From: a bacterium
Lineage (GTDB): Bacteria; Joyebacterota; Joyebacteria; Joyebacterales; Joyebacteraceae
Assembly: GCA_025774245.1 (NCBI GenBank)
Contig: JALGWI010000001.1
Span: 103,921-167,920 of the forward strand
Length of the DNA stretch: 64,000 bases
Reading direction: 5' to 3'
Positions 49,674-59,942 of the stretch are shown one piece after another. Position 1 is the stretch's first letter. Each line of letters starts with the position of its first letter. Below the pieces are notes generated by a model. That model worked only from the letters and a program-made list of their open reading frames with translations. It was not told the origin of the DNA and did not search any database. The translations under genes were made by a program, and so were the position numbers.

Positions 49674-51629
49674 ATGCGACTGTTCCTGAGGCTCATCGGT
49701 TACGTGAGACCCTACTGGCGCCGCCTTCTGGCGGCGTTAGTCTGCATGGCGATCTTTGCGGTCCTCTCGGGCGTGTCGCTCGGCATGATCCTCCCGTTCG
49801 TGAACATGCTCTTCCAGGGGGATGCGCTTCTCACGACCGGGACAACGGCCGTGGCAATGGTGGAGCCTGTCCGGGCAGCCTCGGATGAGGCCGCCGCCGA
49901 CGAGGCTCCGGCTGACGACGCGGCCGCCGGAGACGCGGACGGCGCCGTCCGGATGACCGCGACCGTCGAGGGCGCGAAAGACGCGGTGAAGGAACGGCTC
50001 CTCTCGTACTTCGCGAGCGATTCTCCAACGAGCGTGCTGGGGAAGATCTGTGTCGCGCTCCTCGTCGTCTTCTTCGTGAAGGGGGTCTTCGCGTACCTTC
50101 AGGGCCTCCTCATGATCTCGGTCGAGCAACGCGTGATCCGCGATCTCCGGAACGCCCTCTTCGACCGGCTGACGTCGCTCTCGCTCTCCTACTTCCACGG
50201 CCAGCGCACGGGCCAGCTCATCTCACGCATCACGAACGACGTGGTGATGGTGAGGAGGGCGCTCGTCGCCACGTTCACGAGCCTCTTCCGCGAGGTCCTC
50301 CTGACCGTGCTCTACCTGGGGCTGGCGTTCTGGATCAGCTGGCGCCTCTCGCTCATCACGTTGGCCGTCTTCCCCGTGATCGCGATCCTGATCGGCAAGT
50401 TCGGTCAGCGCCTCAGGAAGCGTAGCAGGCGGATCCAGGAGAAGATGGCGGACGTGACCTCGACGGTGCAGGAGGCGATCTCCGGCATCAGGGTCGTCAA
50501 AGCCTTCGGCATGGAGGACTACGAGCGGCGCAGGTTCTACCGGAACACGGCGGAGTTCTACCGGGCGACGATCCGGATGGAACTCCTGAGCGTCCTCGCG
50601 AGCCCTCTGACCGAGTACCTCGGGGTCATCGGCGTCGTGGTCGTCCTCTGGGTGGGCGGACGGCAGGTTCTTCTGAACGGAAGCGTTTCGGCCGACTGGT
50701 TCCTGATCTTCCTCGCGGCGATCCTTTCGACGATGCAGCCCCTGAGGAAGGTCTCGCGTGCCAACAGCGATCTGCAGATGGGGCTCGCGGCGGCCACCCG
50801 GATCTTCGAGGTCCTCGACACCGTTCCGCGGATCGCGACGGCTCCCGGCGCGACCGACCTCGAGCGGTTCGAGAGAGGCATCGTCTACGAGGACGTCTCG
50901 TTCAGCTACGACACCGGCGACGAGGTTCTGACCTCGATCGATCTCGAGATCGACCGGGGCGAGGTCGTCGCCGTCGTCGGGCCGAGCGGGGCCGGCAAAT
51001 CGACGCTCCTGGACCTCCTTCCACGCTTCTACGACCCGACGGAGGGCCGCGTCAGCGTCGACGGGTGCGACGTGCGTGAGGTCGACGTCGCGTCGCTCCG
51101 CCGACTGATGGGCATCGTCACCCAGGAGACGATCCTCTTCAACGACACGGTGCGGAACAACATCGCGTACGGCCTCGAGGGAGCGCTCGACGAGGAGATC
51201 GAGACGGCCGCGAGGGCGGCGAACGCCCACGACTTCATCAGCGCGATGCCCCACGGCTACGACACCGAAATCGGGGAGCGGGGGGCAATGGTCTCGGGCG
51301 GCGAGCGCCAGCGGATCGCCATCGCGCGGGCGATCCTCAAGAACCCGCCGATCCTGATCTTCGACGAGGCCACCTCCTCTCTCGACACGGAGTCCGAGCG
51401 GCTCGTGCAGGAGGCGATCGAGCACCTCTTCAAGGGGAGGACCGTCCTCCTCATCGCGCACCGGCTCTCGACCATCAGAAACGCGGACAGGATCCTCGTG
51501 CTCGACGGCGGCAGGATCGTCGAGTCGGGCACCCACCAGGAACTCCTGGATGCCCGAGGGCGCTATCGGCACCTCTACGACATGCAGTTCGCGGACAAGC
51601 CGGTCGCCCCGCGCGCCCGGAGCGGGTGA
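49674..51629 (+). CDS. msbA: MsbA-like lipid/polysaccharide ABC exporter (TMD-NBD)
   Basis: TMD with [27 protein letters not shown]; Walker [24 protein letters not shown]; signature [32 protein letters not shown]. Confidence 0.88.
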   Translation: MRLFLRLIGYVRPYWRRLLAALVCMAIFAVLSGVSLGMILPFVNMLFQGDALLTTGTTAVAMVEPVRAASDEAAADEAPADDAAAGDADGAVRMTATVEGAKDAVKERLLSYFASDSPTSVLGKICVALLVVFFVKGVFAYLQGLLMISVEQRVIRDLRNALFDRLTSLSLSYFHGQRTGQLISRITNDVVMVRRALVATFTSLFREVLLTVLYLGLAFWISWRLSLITLAVFPVIAILIGKFGQRLRKRSRRIQEKMADVTSTVQEAISGIRVVKAFGMEDYERRRFYRNTAEFYRATIRMELLSVLASPLTEYLGVIGVVVVLWVGGRQVLLNGSVSADWFLIFLAAILSTMQPLRKVSRANSDLQMGLAAATRIFEVLDTVPRIATAPGATDLERFERGIVYEDVSFSYDTGDEVLTSIDLEIDRGEVVAVVGPSGAGKSTLLDLLPRFYDPTEGRVSVDGCDVREVDVASLRRLMGIVTQETILFNDTVRNNIAYGLEGALDEEIETAARAANAHDFISAMPHGYDTEIGERGAMVSGGERQRIAIARAILKNPPILIFDEATSSLDTESERLVQEAIEHLFKGRTVLLIAHRLSTIRNADRILVLDGGRIVESGTHQELLDARGRYRHLYDMQFADKPVAPRARSG

Positions 51630-51633
51630 CGGC

Positions 51634-52734
51634 GTGCCGAAGCAATCCCTCGAACGGATCGTGATCGTGAGGCTCTCCTCGGTCGGGGACGTCGTGCTGA
51701 CCGAGCCGGCGACGGCCCTCCTGCGCGAGGCGTACCCCTCGGCCGAGATCGGTTTCGTCGTCAAGGGATCGCTCCGCGATCTGGTCGCCGGGAACCCGCA
51801 CGTCGACACGATCCACGTTCTCGAGGAGAGCTCGCTCGCTGCCCTCCGGTCGCTCGCCCGCGAGATCGGTGAGCGCCGGTACGACGCCTTCGTCGATCTC
51901 CACCGGAACCTCCGCAGTGCCTTCCTCGCCCGCGCGTCCGGCGCGCGCCTCCGGACGGCGTACGTGAAGCGCGAGCTCCGGGACGCGTTCGCCGTCAGGA
52001 TCGCCCGCCGTCCGTTCCGAGCGTCGAAGCGGCTCGTCGAGCGGTACGTCGAGAGCCTCGCTCCTCTGGGAATCGCGCCCGCGTACCGGCGGCCCGTCTT
52101 CCACGTCGCCGGTTCCGACGCGGAGTGGGCCGACGGCTACCTCGCGGGCTCGGGTCTCGTGCCTCACGGCTACGTCGCGGTGGTGCCGGGGTCGGTCTGG
52201 CCGACGAAGCGCTGGTCCGCCGAGCGCTACGCCGCGCTCGCCGCGCGCGTGGCCGCCCGTCTCGACCTCCCCGTCGTCCTTCTCGGCTCGCGCGACGAGA
52301 TCGAGCTCTGCGAGACGGTGGCGGCAGGAGCGGGCAGCGGCGCCCGGGTGGCCGCCGGGCAGACGACGCTCGGCCAGATGGCGGCCCTCATCTCGCGGGC
52401 GACGCTCTACGTGGGAAACGACAGCGGTCCGACACACATCGCGATGGCCGTCGACACGCCGACCGTCGCCATCTTCGGACCGACCGATCCGGGGCAGTTC
52501 GACTTCGAGCGGCACGCCCTCGTCTACGCCGACCTCGAGTGCAGCGCCTGCTCCTTCTTCGGGGGAGAGCGCTGCCGGCTCGGGCACTGGGACTGCATCG
52601 GGACGATCGGCGTCGATGACGTCTACGCGAAGGCGGGCGCTCTCCTCGAGCGCCGGGGGCGCGAAGCGGGGCGGGGGGTGGCGTCGCCGCGCGGGCCGGC
52701 GCCTCCGGAAGGCGGCACGGGAGGTCCGGGATGA
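51634..52734 (+). CDS. Glycosyltransferase family 9 (heptosyltransferase-like; GTG start)
   Basis: RIVIVRLSSVGDVVLTEPATALLREAYPSAEIGFVV, VVPGSVWPTKRWSAERYAAL, YVGNDSGPTHIAMAVDTPTVAIFGPT. Confidence 0.9.
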   Translation: MPKQSLERIVIVRLSSVGDVVLTEPATALLREAYPSAEIGFVVKGSLRDLVAGNPHVDTIHVLEESSLAALRSLAREIGERRYDAFVDLHRNLRSAFLARASGARLRTAYVKRELRDAFAVRIARRPFRASKRLVERYVESLAPLGIAPAYRRPVFHVAGSDAEWADGYLAGSGLVPHGYVAVVPGSVWPTKRWSAERYAALAARVAARLDLPVVLLGSRDEIELCETVAAGAGSGARVAAGQTTLGQMAALISRATLYVGNDSGPTHIAMAVDTPTVAIFGPTDPGQFDFERHALVYADLECSACSFFGGERCRLGHWDCIGTIGVDDVYAKAGALLERRGREAGRGVASPRGPAPPEGGTGGPG

Positions 52735-53762
52735 GGGTGGTCGTGATTCAGCTGGCCTATCTCGGCGACGTCATCCTGACGCTCCCGCTCCTCCGTCTGG
52801 CGCGGCAGGTCGACGGCGTCGACTGGGTCGGGGCCGTCGTGAGGCCGATCGGGGCCGAGTTCCTCCGAGGGCAGGGCGTCGTCGACGAGATCGTCGTCTA
52901 CGACAAGCGCGGCGCCGACACCGGGACGCGCGGCACGCTCCGGATGGCGAGCGCGCTCAGGAGGCTTCGGATCGACGCCGCGCTCGTCGTGCACCGGTCG
53001 TTCCGGACGGCGCTGATCGTGCTGCTCTCGGGGATCCCGAGGCGCATCGGATTCGACGAGAGCGGCGGGAGCTTCCTCCTCACGAGGACCGTGCCGTACC
53101 GGGCGCGCCCGCACGAGGCCGAACGGGCCGCGAGCCTCGTCGAGCCCCTGGGGGTGAGCACGGGACCGGGACGGGTGCCGTTCGAAGTAGTCGTTCCCGA
53201 GGGCGGCGACGCGTCCCTCGACCTGGCGCTCGACGCCGCCGGCCTCCGGGGAGACGACCCGATCGTCGCCGTCGCGCCCGGGAGCCAGTGGCCGACGAAG
53301 AGGTGGGGGGCGGATCGGTTCGCCGCCGCCGCCGACCTCATCGCCGGCGATCTCGGCGCTGCGATCGCTATCGTCGGCGCCGAGAGCGACCGGGCCGAGA
53401 GCGCACTCGTCGCCGATCGGCTCGGCGGGAAGGCGGTCGACCTCACGGGACGTCTCCCGCTCGACGCCTGGATCGCTCTCATCGCGAGGGCCCGGGTCCT
53501 CCTCGCGAACGACTCCGCGCCCGGGCACGTCGCCGCCGGCGTCGGGACGCCGGTCGTCGCCGTCTTCGGACCGACCGTGCCCGAGCAGGGCTTCCCGCCC
53601 TACGGCGATCGAGCGAGGGTGCTCGAGGCCGGCATCGACTGCCGCCCGTGCGGGAGCCACGGCGGGGAGCGGTGTCCGCTCGGCACGCTGGACTGCATGG
53701 AGCGGATCGGGGTCCCGGATGTCGTCTCCGCCGCGCGCGAGATCATGGAGGGAACGGACTGA
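52731..53762 (+). CDS. Glycosyltransferase family 9 (heptosyltransferase-like)
   Basis: RVVVIQLAYLGDVILTLPLLRLARQV, VAPGSQWPTKRWGADRFAAA, LLANDSAPGHVAAGVGTPVVAVFGPT. Confidence 0.9.
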   Translation: MRVVVIQLAYLGDVILTLPLLRLARQVDGVDWVGAVVRPIGAEFLRGQGVVDEIVVYDKRGADTGTRGTLRMASALRRLRIDAALVVHRSFRTALIVLLSGIPRRIGFDESGGSFLLTRTVPYRARPHEAERAASLVEPLGVSTGPGRVPFEVVVPEGGDASLDLALDAAGLRGDDPIVAVAPGSQWPTKRWGADRFAAAADLIAGDLGAAIAIVGAESDRAESALVADRLGGKAVDLTGRLPLDAWIALIARARVLLANDSAPGHVAAGVGTPVVAVFGPTVPEQGFPPYGDRARVLEAGIDCRPCGSHGGERCPLGTLDCMERIGVPDVVSAAREIMEGTD

Positions 53763-53763
53763 C

Positions 53764-54975
53764 GTGGAACGCGCTCTCGTCGTGACCGACTCCAGCATCT
53801 GGACCGCCGAGACCGAGTACGCCGCTGCCGTCGCCGCCGCGGAGGCGTCCACGGGCGTCGGCGTCGTGGTCGCGGCCCCCGCGGGGAGCGAGATCCTCGA
53901 GCGCCTCGCGGGCGACGCGGGGAGCGGGAGCGCTCGCGCCGGGGAGATCGTCGGGACCGAGCTTCCGGGGGCCCTCCCGGGGCGGTCGCCCGCGGACTTT
54001 CTTGCGAACGTCCGCGCCCTCTCCGAGCTCGCCCGCCGTTCGCGGTTCGACGTCGCGCACTCGTCGCACTCGACGTCGCACCTCATGACCGCCCTGGCGG
54101 TCGGCCGGAGGGCGCCGCTCGTGCACCTCCGGGGAAGCGCCCGACCGCCGCGGAGAGGCCGGGCGAACCGGTTTCTCTACAGGAGGATGACGCACGCCGT
54201 CATCGTCCCTTCCGCCCGTGTGCGGGACTGGGTCGTCGAGGGGCTCGAGGTCTCCCCGGACCGCGTCCACCAGATCTTCATGCCGATCGGCGAAGAGCAC
54301 TTCGCCCCCCGGCCGTCGGGCGGCTCGGTCAGGGGGGCACTCGGGATCGCGGCCGGCATTCCGATCGTTGTGAACGTCGCGCGGCTCGCCCGGGTCAAGG
54401 GGCACGAGGTTCTCCTGACCGCGTGGGCGCGCGTCCTCGCGGGAGGGAGGCAGGCGGCGCTCCTTCTGGTCGGCGAGCCGTGGGAAGGCGAGCTCGAACG
54501 GCTCGCCGCGCTGGCGGGTGAGCTCGGGATCGAGGGGTCCGTCGTCTTCGCCGGGCGCCGCGAGGACGTCCCGCTCATCCTCGACGAGGCGGCCCTCTGC
54601 GTCAGCTCGTCCGTCGGGAGCGAGGAGAACGCGCGCGCGGTCGGGGAGTACATGGCGGCCGGACGCGCGGTCGTCGCCACGCGGGTCGGCGTCGTCCCGG
54701 AACTGGTCGACGACGGATCGAGCGGGTCTCTGGTTCCGCCGGGCGACCCGGAAGCGCTCGCCGCCGGGATCGAGACGCTCCTCGACGACCCCGCGACCGC
54801 CGGACGCATGGGCGATGCGGGCAGGCGGTTCGCGGCGGAGAGGCTCACGCCGGGCGCCTTCGTGGCGGCCCTCGAGCGGGTCATCGCGTCGGTGCCGGCC
54901 CGGCCGGGCCGACAGGCCGGCGCGGGGCCTCGGACGGGCGAACCGCGCGAACGGCGAAAGGACGGGGCGAGATGA
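53764..54975 (+). CDS. Glycosyltransferase family 4-like (GTG start)
   Basis: IVVNVARLARVKGHEVLLTAWARVL, VVFAGRREDVPLILDEAALCVSSSVGSEENARAVGEYMAAGRAVVATRVGVVPELV. Confidence 0.85.
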   Translation: MERALVVTDSSIWTAETEYAAAVAAAEASTGVGVVVAAPAGSEILERLAGDAGSGSARAGEIVGTELPGALPGRSPADFLANVRALSELARRSRFDVAHSSHSTSHLMTALAVGRRAPLVHLRGSARPPRRGRANRFLYRRMTHAVIVPSARVRDWVVEGLEVSPDRVHQIFMPIGEEHFAPRPSGGSVRGALGIAAGIPIVVNVARLARVKGHEVLLTAWARVLAGGRQAALLLVGEPWEGELERLAALAGELGIEGSVVFAGRREDVPLILDEAALCVSSSVGSEENARAVGEYMAAGRAVVATRVGVVPELVDDGSSGSLVPPGDPEALAAGIETLLDDPATAGRMGDAGRRFAAERLTPGAFVAALERVIASVPARPGRQAGAGPRTGEPRERRKDGAR

Positions 54976-56030
54976 GGGAGAGGGAGTTCCGCGCCGACAG
55001 CGTCCGCTCGATCCTCGTTGTGAGGCTCTACTTCATGGGCGACGTCGTCATCACGACGCCGGTCTTCGAGGCGCTCCGGAAGAGGTTCCCCGAGGCGACG
55101 ATCTCGGTCATGGTGAAGAAGCGCGCGCGCGACGTCCTCTTGGAGAACCCTCACGTCGACGAGATCATCGTCTACGACGAGGTCGAACGCTATCACAGTC
55201 CAGCGTGGCTCGTGCGCCTCGCGCTCCGCCTCCGGCGCCGCCGGTTCGACCTCGCCGTGGATCTCACGGGCGACCATCGGTCGTCGCTCCTCCTCCTCAT
55301 CGCCGATCCGGCGTTCTGGATCGGTCTGAACCACACCGGCTGGGGCTTCGGGCGCCTCCTGGACAGGAGGATCCCCTACGACGCGCCGGGCCACGTGGCC
55401 GACCATCTTCTCTCGTCGGTCGACGCGGTCGGAGCGCGCCTTCCGGGTGAGGCGACTCCGCGCCTCTACCTGAGCGACGCCGAGCGCGCGCGCGCGCGAG
55501 GGATTCTCGTCGAACAGGGACTCGGCGAGAACGAGGACTACCTCATGATTGCGCCCGGTGCCAGCACCCCGTTCCGCCGGTGGCCGCCGGAGCGCTACGG
55601 CAGCCTGGCGGCGGCAGCGAAGGAGCGGCTCGGGCTTCGAAGCGCGGTGACGGGTTCGCCCGGCGAGAAGGCGATCGCGGACGCGGTGGTGGCAGCATCG
55701 GACGGCGCCGCCGTGAACCTGGCGGGCAGGACGACCGTGCGCGAGCTCGCGGCCGTCGCCGCAGGAGCCAGGGCCTTCGTTGGAAACGACAGCGGACCGA
55801 TCCACCTCGCGGCGTCGGTCGGCACGCCGGTCGTCGGGATCCTCGGTCCGACGACTCCCGAGGTGTGGGGCGCGCGCGGAGCGCCGAGACACCTCGTGGA
55901 ATCGGACTACCCGTGCCGCCCGTGCGACCAGAAGACCTGCGTGCGTCCGGACGATCCGTGCATGCAGGCGATTGGCGTCGAGGACGTCATGCGCGCGCTC
56001 GAGGAGTTCCTCGCGGAGGTGCGATCTTGA
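54972..56030 (+). CDS. Glycosyltransferase family 9 (heptosyltransferase-like)
   Basis: SILVVRLYFMGDVVITTPVFEALRKRFPEATISVMV, IAPGASTPFRRWPPERYGSL, FVGNDSGPIHLAASVGTPVVGILGPTTP. Confidence 0.9.
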   Translation: MREREFRADSVRSILVVRLYFMGDVVITTPVFEALRKRFPEATISVMVKKRARDVLLENPHVDEIIVYDEVERYHSPAWLVRLALRLRRRRFDLAVDLTGDHRSSLLLLIADPAFWIGLNHTGWGFGRLLDRRIPYDAPGHVADHLLSSVDAVGARLPGEATPRLYLSDAERARARGILVEQGLGENEDYLMIAPGASTPFRRWPPERYGSLAAAAKERLGLRSAVTGSPGEKAIADAVVAASDGAAVNLAGRTTVRELAAVAAGARAFVGNDSGPIHLAASVGTPVVGILGPTTPEVWGARGAPRHLVESDYPCRPCDQKTCVRPDDPCMQAIGVEDVMRALEEFLAEVRS

Positions 56031-57235
56031 GCCGGGAGTGGCCGGAGATACTCTGCATCTCGGTGAACCACTGGACCGGCCTGCCGTCGACCATGCAGCA
56101 CCTGATGCAGGTCTTCGGGCGGTCGTCCCGCGTACTCTACGTCGACCCCCCGATCGACGTCTTCTCGGCGATCGGCCGTCCCCGTCGCTGGGCCAAGTTC
56201 CGCGGGCTCCGCCGGGTCGACGAACGGATCTGGGTGCTGTCTCCGGTCGCGCTCGGAAACCCGTCGGACCCGGACGCCAGGCTCGCGTTCCACAGGAGGA
56301 GCGCCTCACGCGTGCGGCGCGCCGCGGGCTCCCTCGGAATGAGGGAGCCGCTCGTCTGGACGTTTGCTCCGGAACACCTCGGGTACGCGGGCGCGCTCGG
56401 GGAGCTGGCGCTCGTCTACCACGCGGCCGACGAGCCGACCGCGACGAGCCGCCGGCCCGAAAGGACGGCCGCTATCGAGCGCGATCTCATGGACGCCGCG
56501 GATCTCGTCCTCACCGCCTCGCAGGCGCTCCTCGATGCGAGGGCGCACACGGGCAAAGCGCGCCGGCTTCCGAATGCGGCCGACCGCCGGCACTTCGGCC
56601 GCGTGCTCGCGGACGACCCGGACGCCACGCCCGAGACGCTCGCCGAGGCCGCCGCCCGCCCGAGGATCGTGCCGCGGGCGCTCGAGGGCCTCACGGGTCC
56701 CGTCGTCCTCTTCGCCGGGGCCGCCTACGCCTGGTTCGATTCGGAGCTCTTCCTTTCGGTCGCCCGCGCGCGGCCGGACTGGAACCTCGTGGCGGTCGGT
56801 CCCCCCGGGCGGGCGCTCCCCGCGGCCCGGCTCCCGGCGAACGTGACGCTCGCCGGGCGGAGGCCGTACGGCGAGTTCCCGTGGCACGTCGCGGGCTGCG
56901 ACGTCGGGTTCATACCGCTCAGGGAGGGGGAGACGGCCACGAACTGCGATCCGATCATCCTGCACGAGCTTCTGCTCTGTGGGAAGCCGGTCGTGACGAC
57001 TCCATTCCCCGCGGCGCTCGAGCGGGGGGCGCTCGTGCGGACCGCGTCGACCGTCGAGGAGTGTGTCGGTGCGATCGAGGAGGCGGCAGGCGAACGAACG
57101 GACGGCGACGCTCGCATGGAACGCGTGCGCTACGGCTTCGCGAACACCTGGGAGGACCGGGCCCGGACGGCGCTCGGGTACGTCGAGGAGGCGCTCGTCG
57201 CGCGCCGGGCGAGAGAGGGAGGGGCGCCGCCGTGA
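56027..57235 (+). CDS. Glycosyltransferase (GT4-like; TTG start)
   Basis: EILCISVNHWTGLPSTMQHLMQVFGRSSRVLYVDPP, LVYHAADEPT, GCDVGFIPLREGETATNCDPIILHELLLCGKPVVTT. Confidence 0.75.
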   Translation: MSREWPEILCISVNHWTGLPSTMQHLMQVFGRSSRVLYVDPPIDVFSAIGRPRRWAKFRGLRRVDERIWVLSPVALGNPSDPDARLAFHRRSASRVRRAAGSLGMREPLVWTFAPEHLGYAGALGELALVYHAADEPTATSRRPERTAAIERDLMDAADLVLTASQALLDARAHTGKARRLPNAADRRHFGRVLADDPDATPETLAEAAARPRIVPRALEGLTGPVVLFAGAAYAWFDSELFLSVARARPDWNLVAVGPPGRALPAARLPANVTLAGRRPYGEFPWHVAGCDVGFIPLREGETATNCDPIILHELLLCGKPVVTTPFPAALERGALVRTASTVEECVGAIEEAAGERTDGDARMERVRYGFANTWEDRARTALGYVEEALVARRAREGGAPP

Positions 57236-58452
57236 TACGCGAGGGTGTACGGGATTCGAGCCTGCCGTCCGCCGCGCCGGGGCGTTCGAGGAGCGACAAG
57301 GTCGCGGGTGTCTTCGACGGGATCCAGTCGTTCGGCCTCCTGCTTCTCCTCTTCGGGCTCCCGGTCGGGGAGGCACTGAAGTCGTTCGGGTTCGCGATCG
57401 CGGTCGCAGGCTTCCTCGGGAAGCTCGCGTGCGGACGCCGCCCGGCGTTCGGGCGCCGGGCGTCCCTTCCGGCGCTCGCCGTCTACTTCGCCGTGGCGAT
57501 TCTCTCCGTCGTATTCGCGCGTCCGGAGTTCAGGAGGCCGCCCGAGCTCCTCGCCTGCGCGATGACGCTCGTCGTCTTCCCCCTCGTCCTCGACGCGTGC
57601 GCCCGCAGGAGCCGGACCGTGCTCTTCGTCTGGGCGATCGTCGTGGGGGCGGCCGTCGCCGCCCTCATGGGATACGCGGGATACGCGGCCGCCGACGTCC
57701 GGCACCGGCTCGCCCTCCCGTCGATCGAGAACGCGGTGTCGGCCGGGGAGTACCTCGCGGCGGCGGCCGTGGTGGGAGTCGGCCTCCTCTGGTTCGAATG
57801 GAAGGCCCCGTTCGCGGGTCCAATCCTCTGGATCTCGACCGTCGTCTCGGCCGTGGCCGTTCTCCTGACGAAGTCGCGGGGGCCGTTCATCGGGGCGGTG
57901 GCCGGTCTCGCGACGGTGGCGGCGGCCTGCCTCCGCCGGCGGTACGTCGTGCTCCTTCTCGTGGTCGCGGCCGTGGCGACGTGGGGGTTCGTCGCGACGC
58001 ACCCGGACGCGCGGATCGTGAGCGCGCGCTACCAGATCGACGCGCGGCTCCTCGCCTGGCGGGGGGCCGCCGAGAGGCTCGCGGAGCGTCCGGTCCTCGG
58101 CCAGGGCCTCGGGAGCTTCAAGCTCTTCGACATCGTCTACCGCGATGAGAAGGTCGAGGAGCTCCAGATGCACGGCCACAACGTCTGGCTGCACGCGGCC
58201 GCCGAGACCGGCGTGCTCGGAGCTGGCGCCCTCGCGGTATTTCTGGTATTGGGTATGAGAGACGTGGTGCGGGCGGCCCGGTCGGCCAGGAGGCGCCTCT
58301 GGCGCTCGGTCGCGGTCGCGGCGCTCGGCGGAGCCGCTGTGCTCGTCGTCGCCGGGCTCTTCTCGGTGACGGTGAACGGCGAATCGGGCATGCTTCTCTT
58401 CGCGCTCCTCGCGATCGGAGCTGCCACCGCGCAGGAGGAATCGGCGGAGTGA
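57232..58452 (+). CDS. O-antigen ligase family membrane protein (GTG start)
   Basis: Multiple TM segments; LLTKSRGPFIGAVAGL, RLLAWRGAAERLAERPVLGQGLGSF, HGHNVWLHAAAETGVLGAGALAVFL (Wzy_C-like motif). Confidence 0.85.
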   Translation: MIREGVRDSSLPSAAPGRSRSDKVAGVFDGIQSFGLLLLLFGLPVGEALKSFGFAIAVAGFLGKLACGRRPAFGRRASLPALAVYFAVAILSVVFARPEFRRPPELLACAMTLVVFPLVLDACARRSRTVLFVWAIVVGAAVAALMGYAGYAAADVRHRLALPSIENAVSAGEYLAAAAVVGVGLLWFEWKAPFAGPILWISTVVSAVAVLLTKSRGPFIGAVAGLATVAAACLRRRYVVLLLVVAAVATWGFVATHPDARIVSARYQIDARLLAWRGAAERLAERPVLGQGLGSFKLFDIVYRDEKVEELQMHGHNVWLHAAAETGVLGAGALAVFLVLGMRDVVRAARSARRRLWRSVAVAALGGAAVLVVAGLFSVTVNGESGMLLFALLAIGAATAQEESAE

Positions 58453-59105
58453 CGAACGGATCGACGAACGGGCCGACGAACGGACCGACGAACGGAGCCA
58501 CACCGAACGCGCGCCGGGCGGTCTTTCTCGATCGCGACGGGACGATCACCGTCGAGCGCGGGTACGTCACGCGGCCCGACGAGCTTGCGCTGATCGACGG
58601 CGCCGCGGCCGCGGTCCGGGCGCTCAATAAGGCCGGTCTCCTCGTCGTCGTAGTAAGCAACCAGTCGGGCGTCGCCCGCGGCTTCATGACCGAGGAGGAC
58701 CTCGCGCGGCTCCACGAGAGGCTCGAGGAGCTCCTGTCCGCTGAGGGAGCGCGCCTCGACGGCGCCTACTACTGTCCGAACTACAGCGAGGGCGTCGACG
58801 AGCGATACACGCGCGACCTGTCCTGCCGGAAACCGAACACCGGAATGGTCGACCAGGCGGCGCGGGAGCTCGGGATCGACGTCTCCTCGAGCTTCATGGT
58901 CGGCGACCACGCGACCGACGTGGAGCTCGCGAACCGCGCCGGAATGCCCGGCATCCTCGTTATGACCGGAAGAGGGGAGGAGCACCTTGCTGCGATCGAG
59001 GGAGGCAACCCGGTGGCGGCCCGCGTGGCCGCGGACATCGGCGAGGCGGTCGCGTGGATCCTCGAGCGGGCGACCGCAGGAACGGGACGCGGACCGGATG
59101 GCTGA
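58449..59105 (+). CDS. gmhB: D-glycero-beta-D-manno-heptose 1,7-bisphosphate 7-phosphatase-like HAD phosphatase (GTG start)
   Basis: AVFLDRDGTITVERGYVTRPDELALIDGAAAAVRALNKAGLLVVVVSNQSGVARG, CRKPNTGMV, MVGDHATDVELANRAGM. Confidence 0.88.
   Translation: MTNGSTNGPTNGPTNGATPNARRAVFLDRDGTITVERGYVTRPDELALIDGAAAAVRALNKAGLLVVVVSNQSGVARGFMTEEDLARLHERLEELLSAEGARLDGAYYCPNYSEGVDERYTRDLSCRKPNTGMVDQAARELGIDVSSSFMVGDHATDVELANRAGMPGILVMTGRGEEHLAAIEGGNPVAARVAADIGEAVAWILERATAGTGRGPDG
58451..58498 (+). repeat. Four tandem 12-bp units at the 5' end of gmhB
   Basis: gacgaacggatc / gacgaacgggcc / gacgaacggacc / gacgaacggagc; encodes TNGS-TNGP-TNGP-TNGA. Confidence 0.9.
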
Positions 59106-59934
59106 GCGACGCGACGGGGCAGCCCCGGTGGTGAGATTCGGGCTCGCGATCGCGGGGTTCGCGGCCGTCGTCCTTCTGTGCTGCGCCGCGCCGGGCGCGG
59201 CGGCGGGTATTCCCGCCCTCGGCCCGGACGGCGACGTCGCCGTGCCTCCCTTCGGGGTCGGCGAGCGGCTCGTCTTCGACGTCAACTACGGGTTCATCAA
59301 CGCCGGGACGGCCGCCATGGGCATCAACGAGCTGGTCTACGAGCGCGGCAGGCTCTGCTACCACATCGTCTCCGTGGCGGAGTCGAACTCGTTCTTCTCG
59401 GTCTTCTTCACGGTGAAGGACGTGGTGGAGTCGTACCTCGACGTCCGGGAGCTCGTCACCCTGCGGTTCGAGAAGCACATACGCGAGGGCGATTTCCGCT
59501 CGCACGACGTGGTCTATTTCGATCACGACCGCCACGTCGCCTTCTATCCGGAGAAGAGGGGGCGGCTCATCCCGCTTCCGCTCGACTCGCAGGACATCCT
59601 GTCATCGCTCTACTACGTCCGCATGATGGATCTCGAGGTCGGGAAGTCGGTCTACATCGAGAACCACGCCGACCGGAAGAACTACCCCCTCGAGATCAGG
59701 GTGCTGGGGCGCGAGCGGATCAAGGTGCCGGCCGGCGAGTTCGACTGCATCAAGGTCGAGCCCATCCTCCGTGCCGCCGGCCTCTTCAAGAACGAGGGCC
59801 GGCTGACGATCTGGATGACCGACGACGAGCACAAGATCCCCGTGCTCATGAAGAGCAAAGTCGTGATCGGGTCCATTTCGGCCTCCCTCACCCACGTGGA
59901 CTACGCGGAGGACTCGGGCGCCCGCATTCCGTAG
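59098..59934 (+). CDS. DUF3108-like secreted protein
   Basis: Signal peptide; FGVGERLVFDVNYGFINAGTAAMGI, ESYLDVRELVTLRFEKHIREGDFRSHDVVYFDH, VPAGEFDCIKVEPIL, GRLTIWMTDDEHKIPVLMKSKVVIGSI. Confidence 0.75.
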   Translation: MAERRDGAAPVVRFGLAIAGFAAVVLLCCAAPGAAAGIPALGPDGDVAVPPFGVGERLVFDVNYGFINAGTAAMGINELVYERGRLCYHIVSVAESNSFFSVFFTVKDVVESYLDVRELVTLRFEKHIREGDFRSHDVVYFDHDRHVAFYPEKRGRLIPLPLDSQDILSSLYYVRMMDLEVGKSVYIENHADRKNYPLEIRVLGRERIKVPAGEFDCIKVEPILRAAGLFKNEGRLTIWMTDDEHKIPVLMKSKVVIGSISASLTHVDYAEDSGARIP

Positions 59935-59942
59935 GAGGAACT

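Noticed and set aside
55488-55500. GCGCGCGCGCG run inside a GT9 gene
   Set aside because: Short dinucleotide run explained by Arg/Ala codons in high-GC coding sequence.
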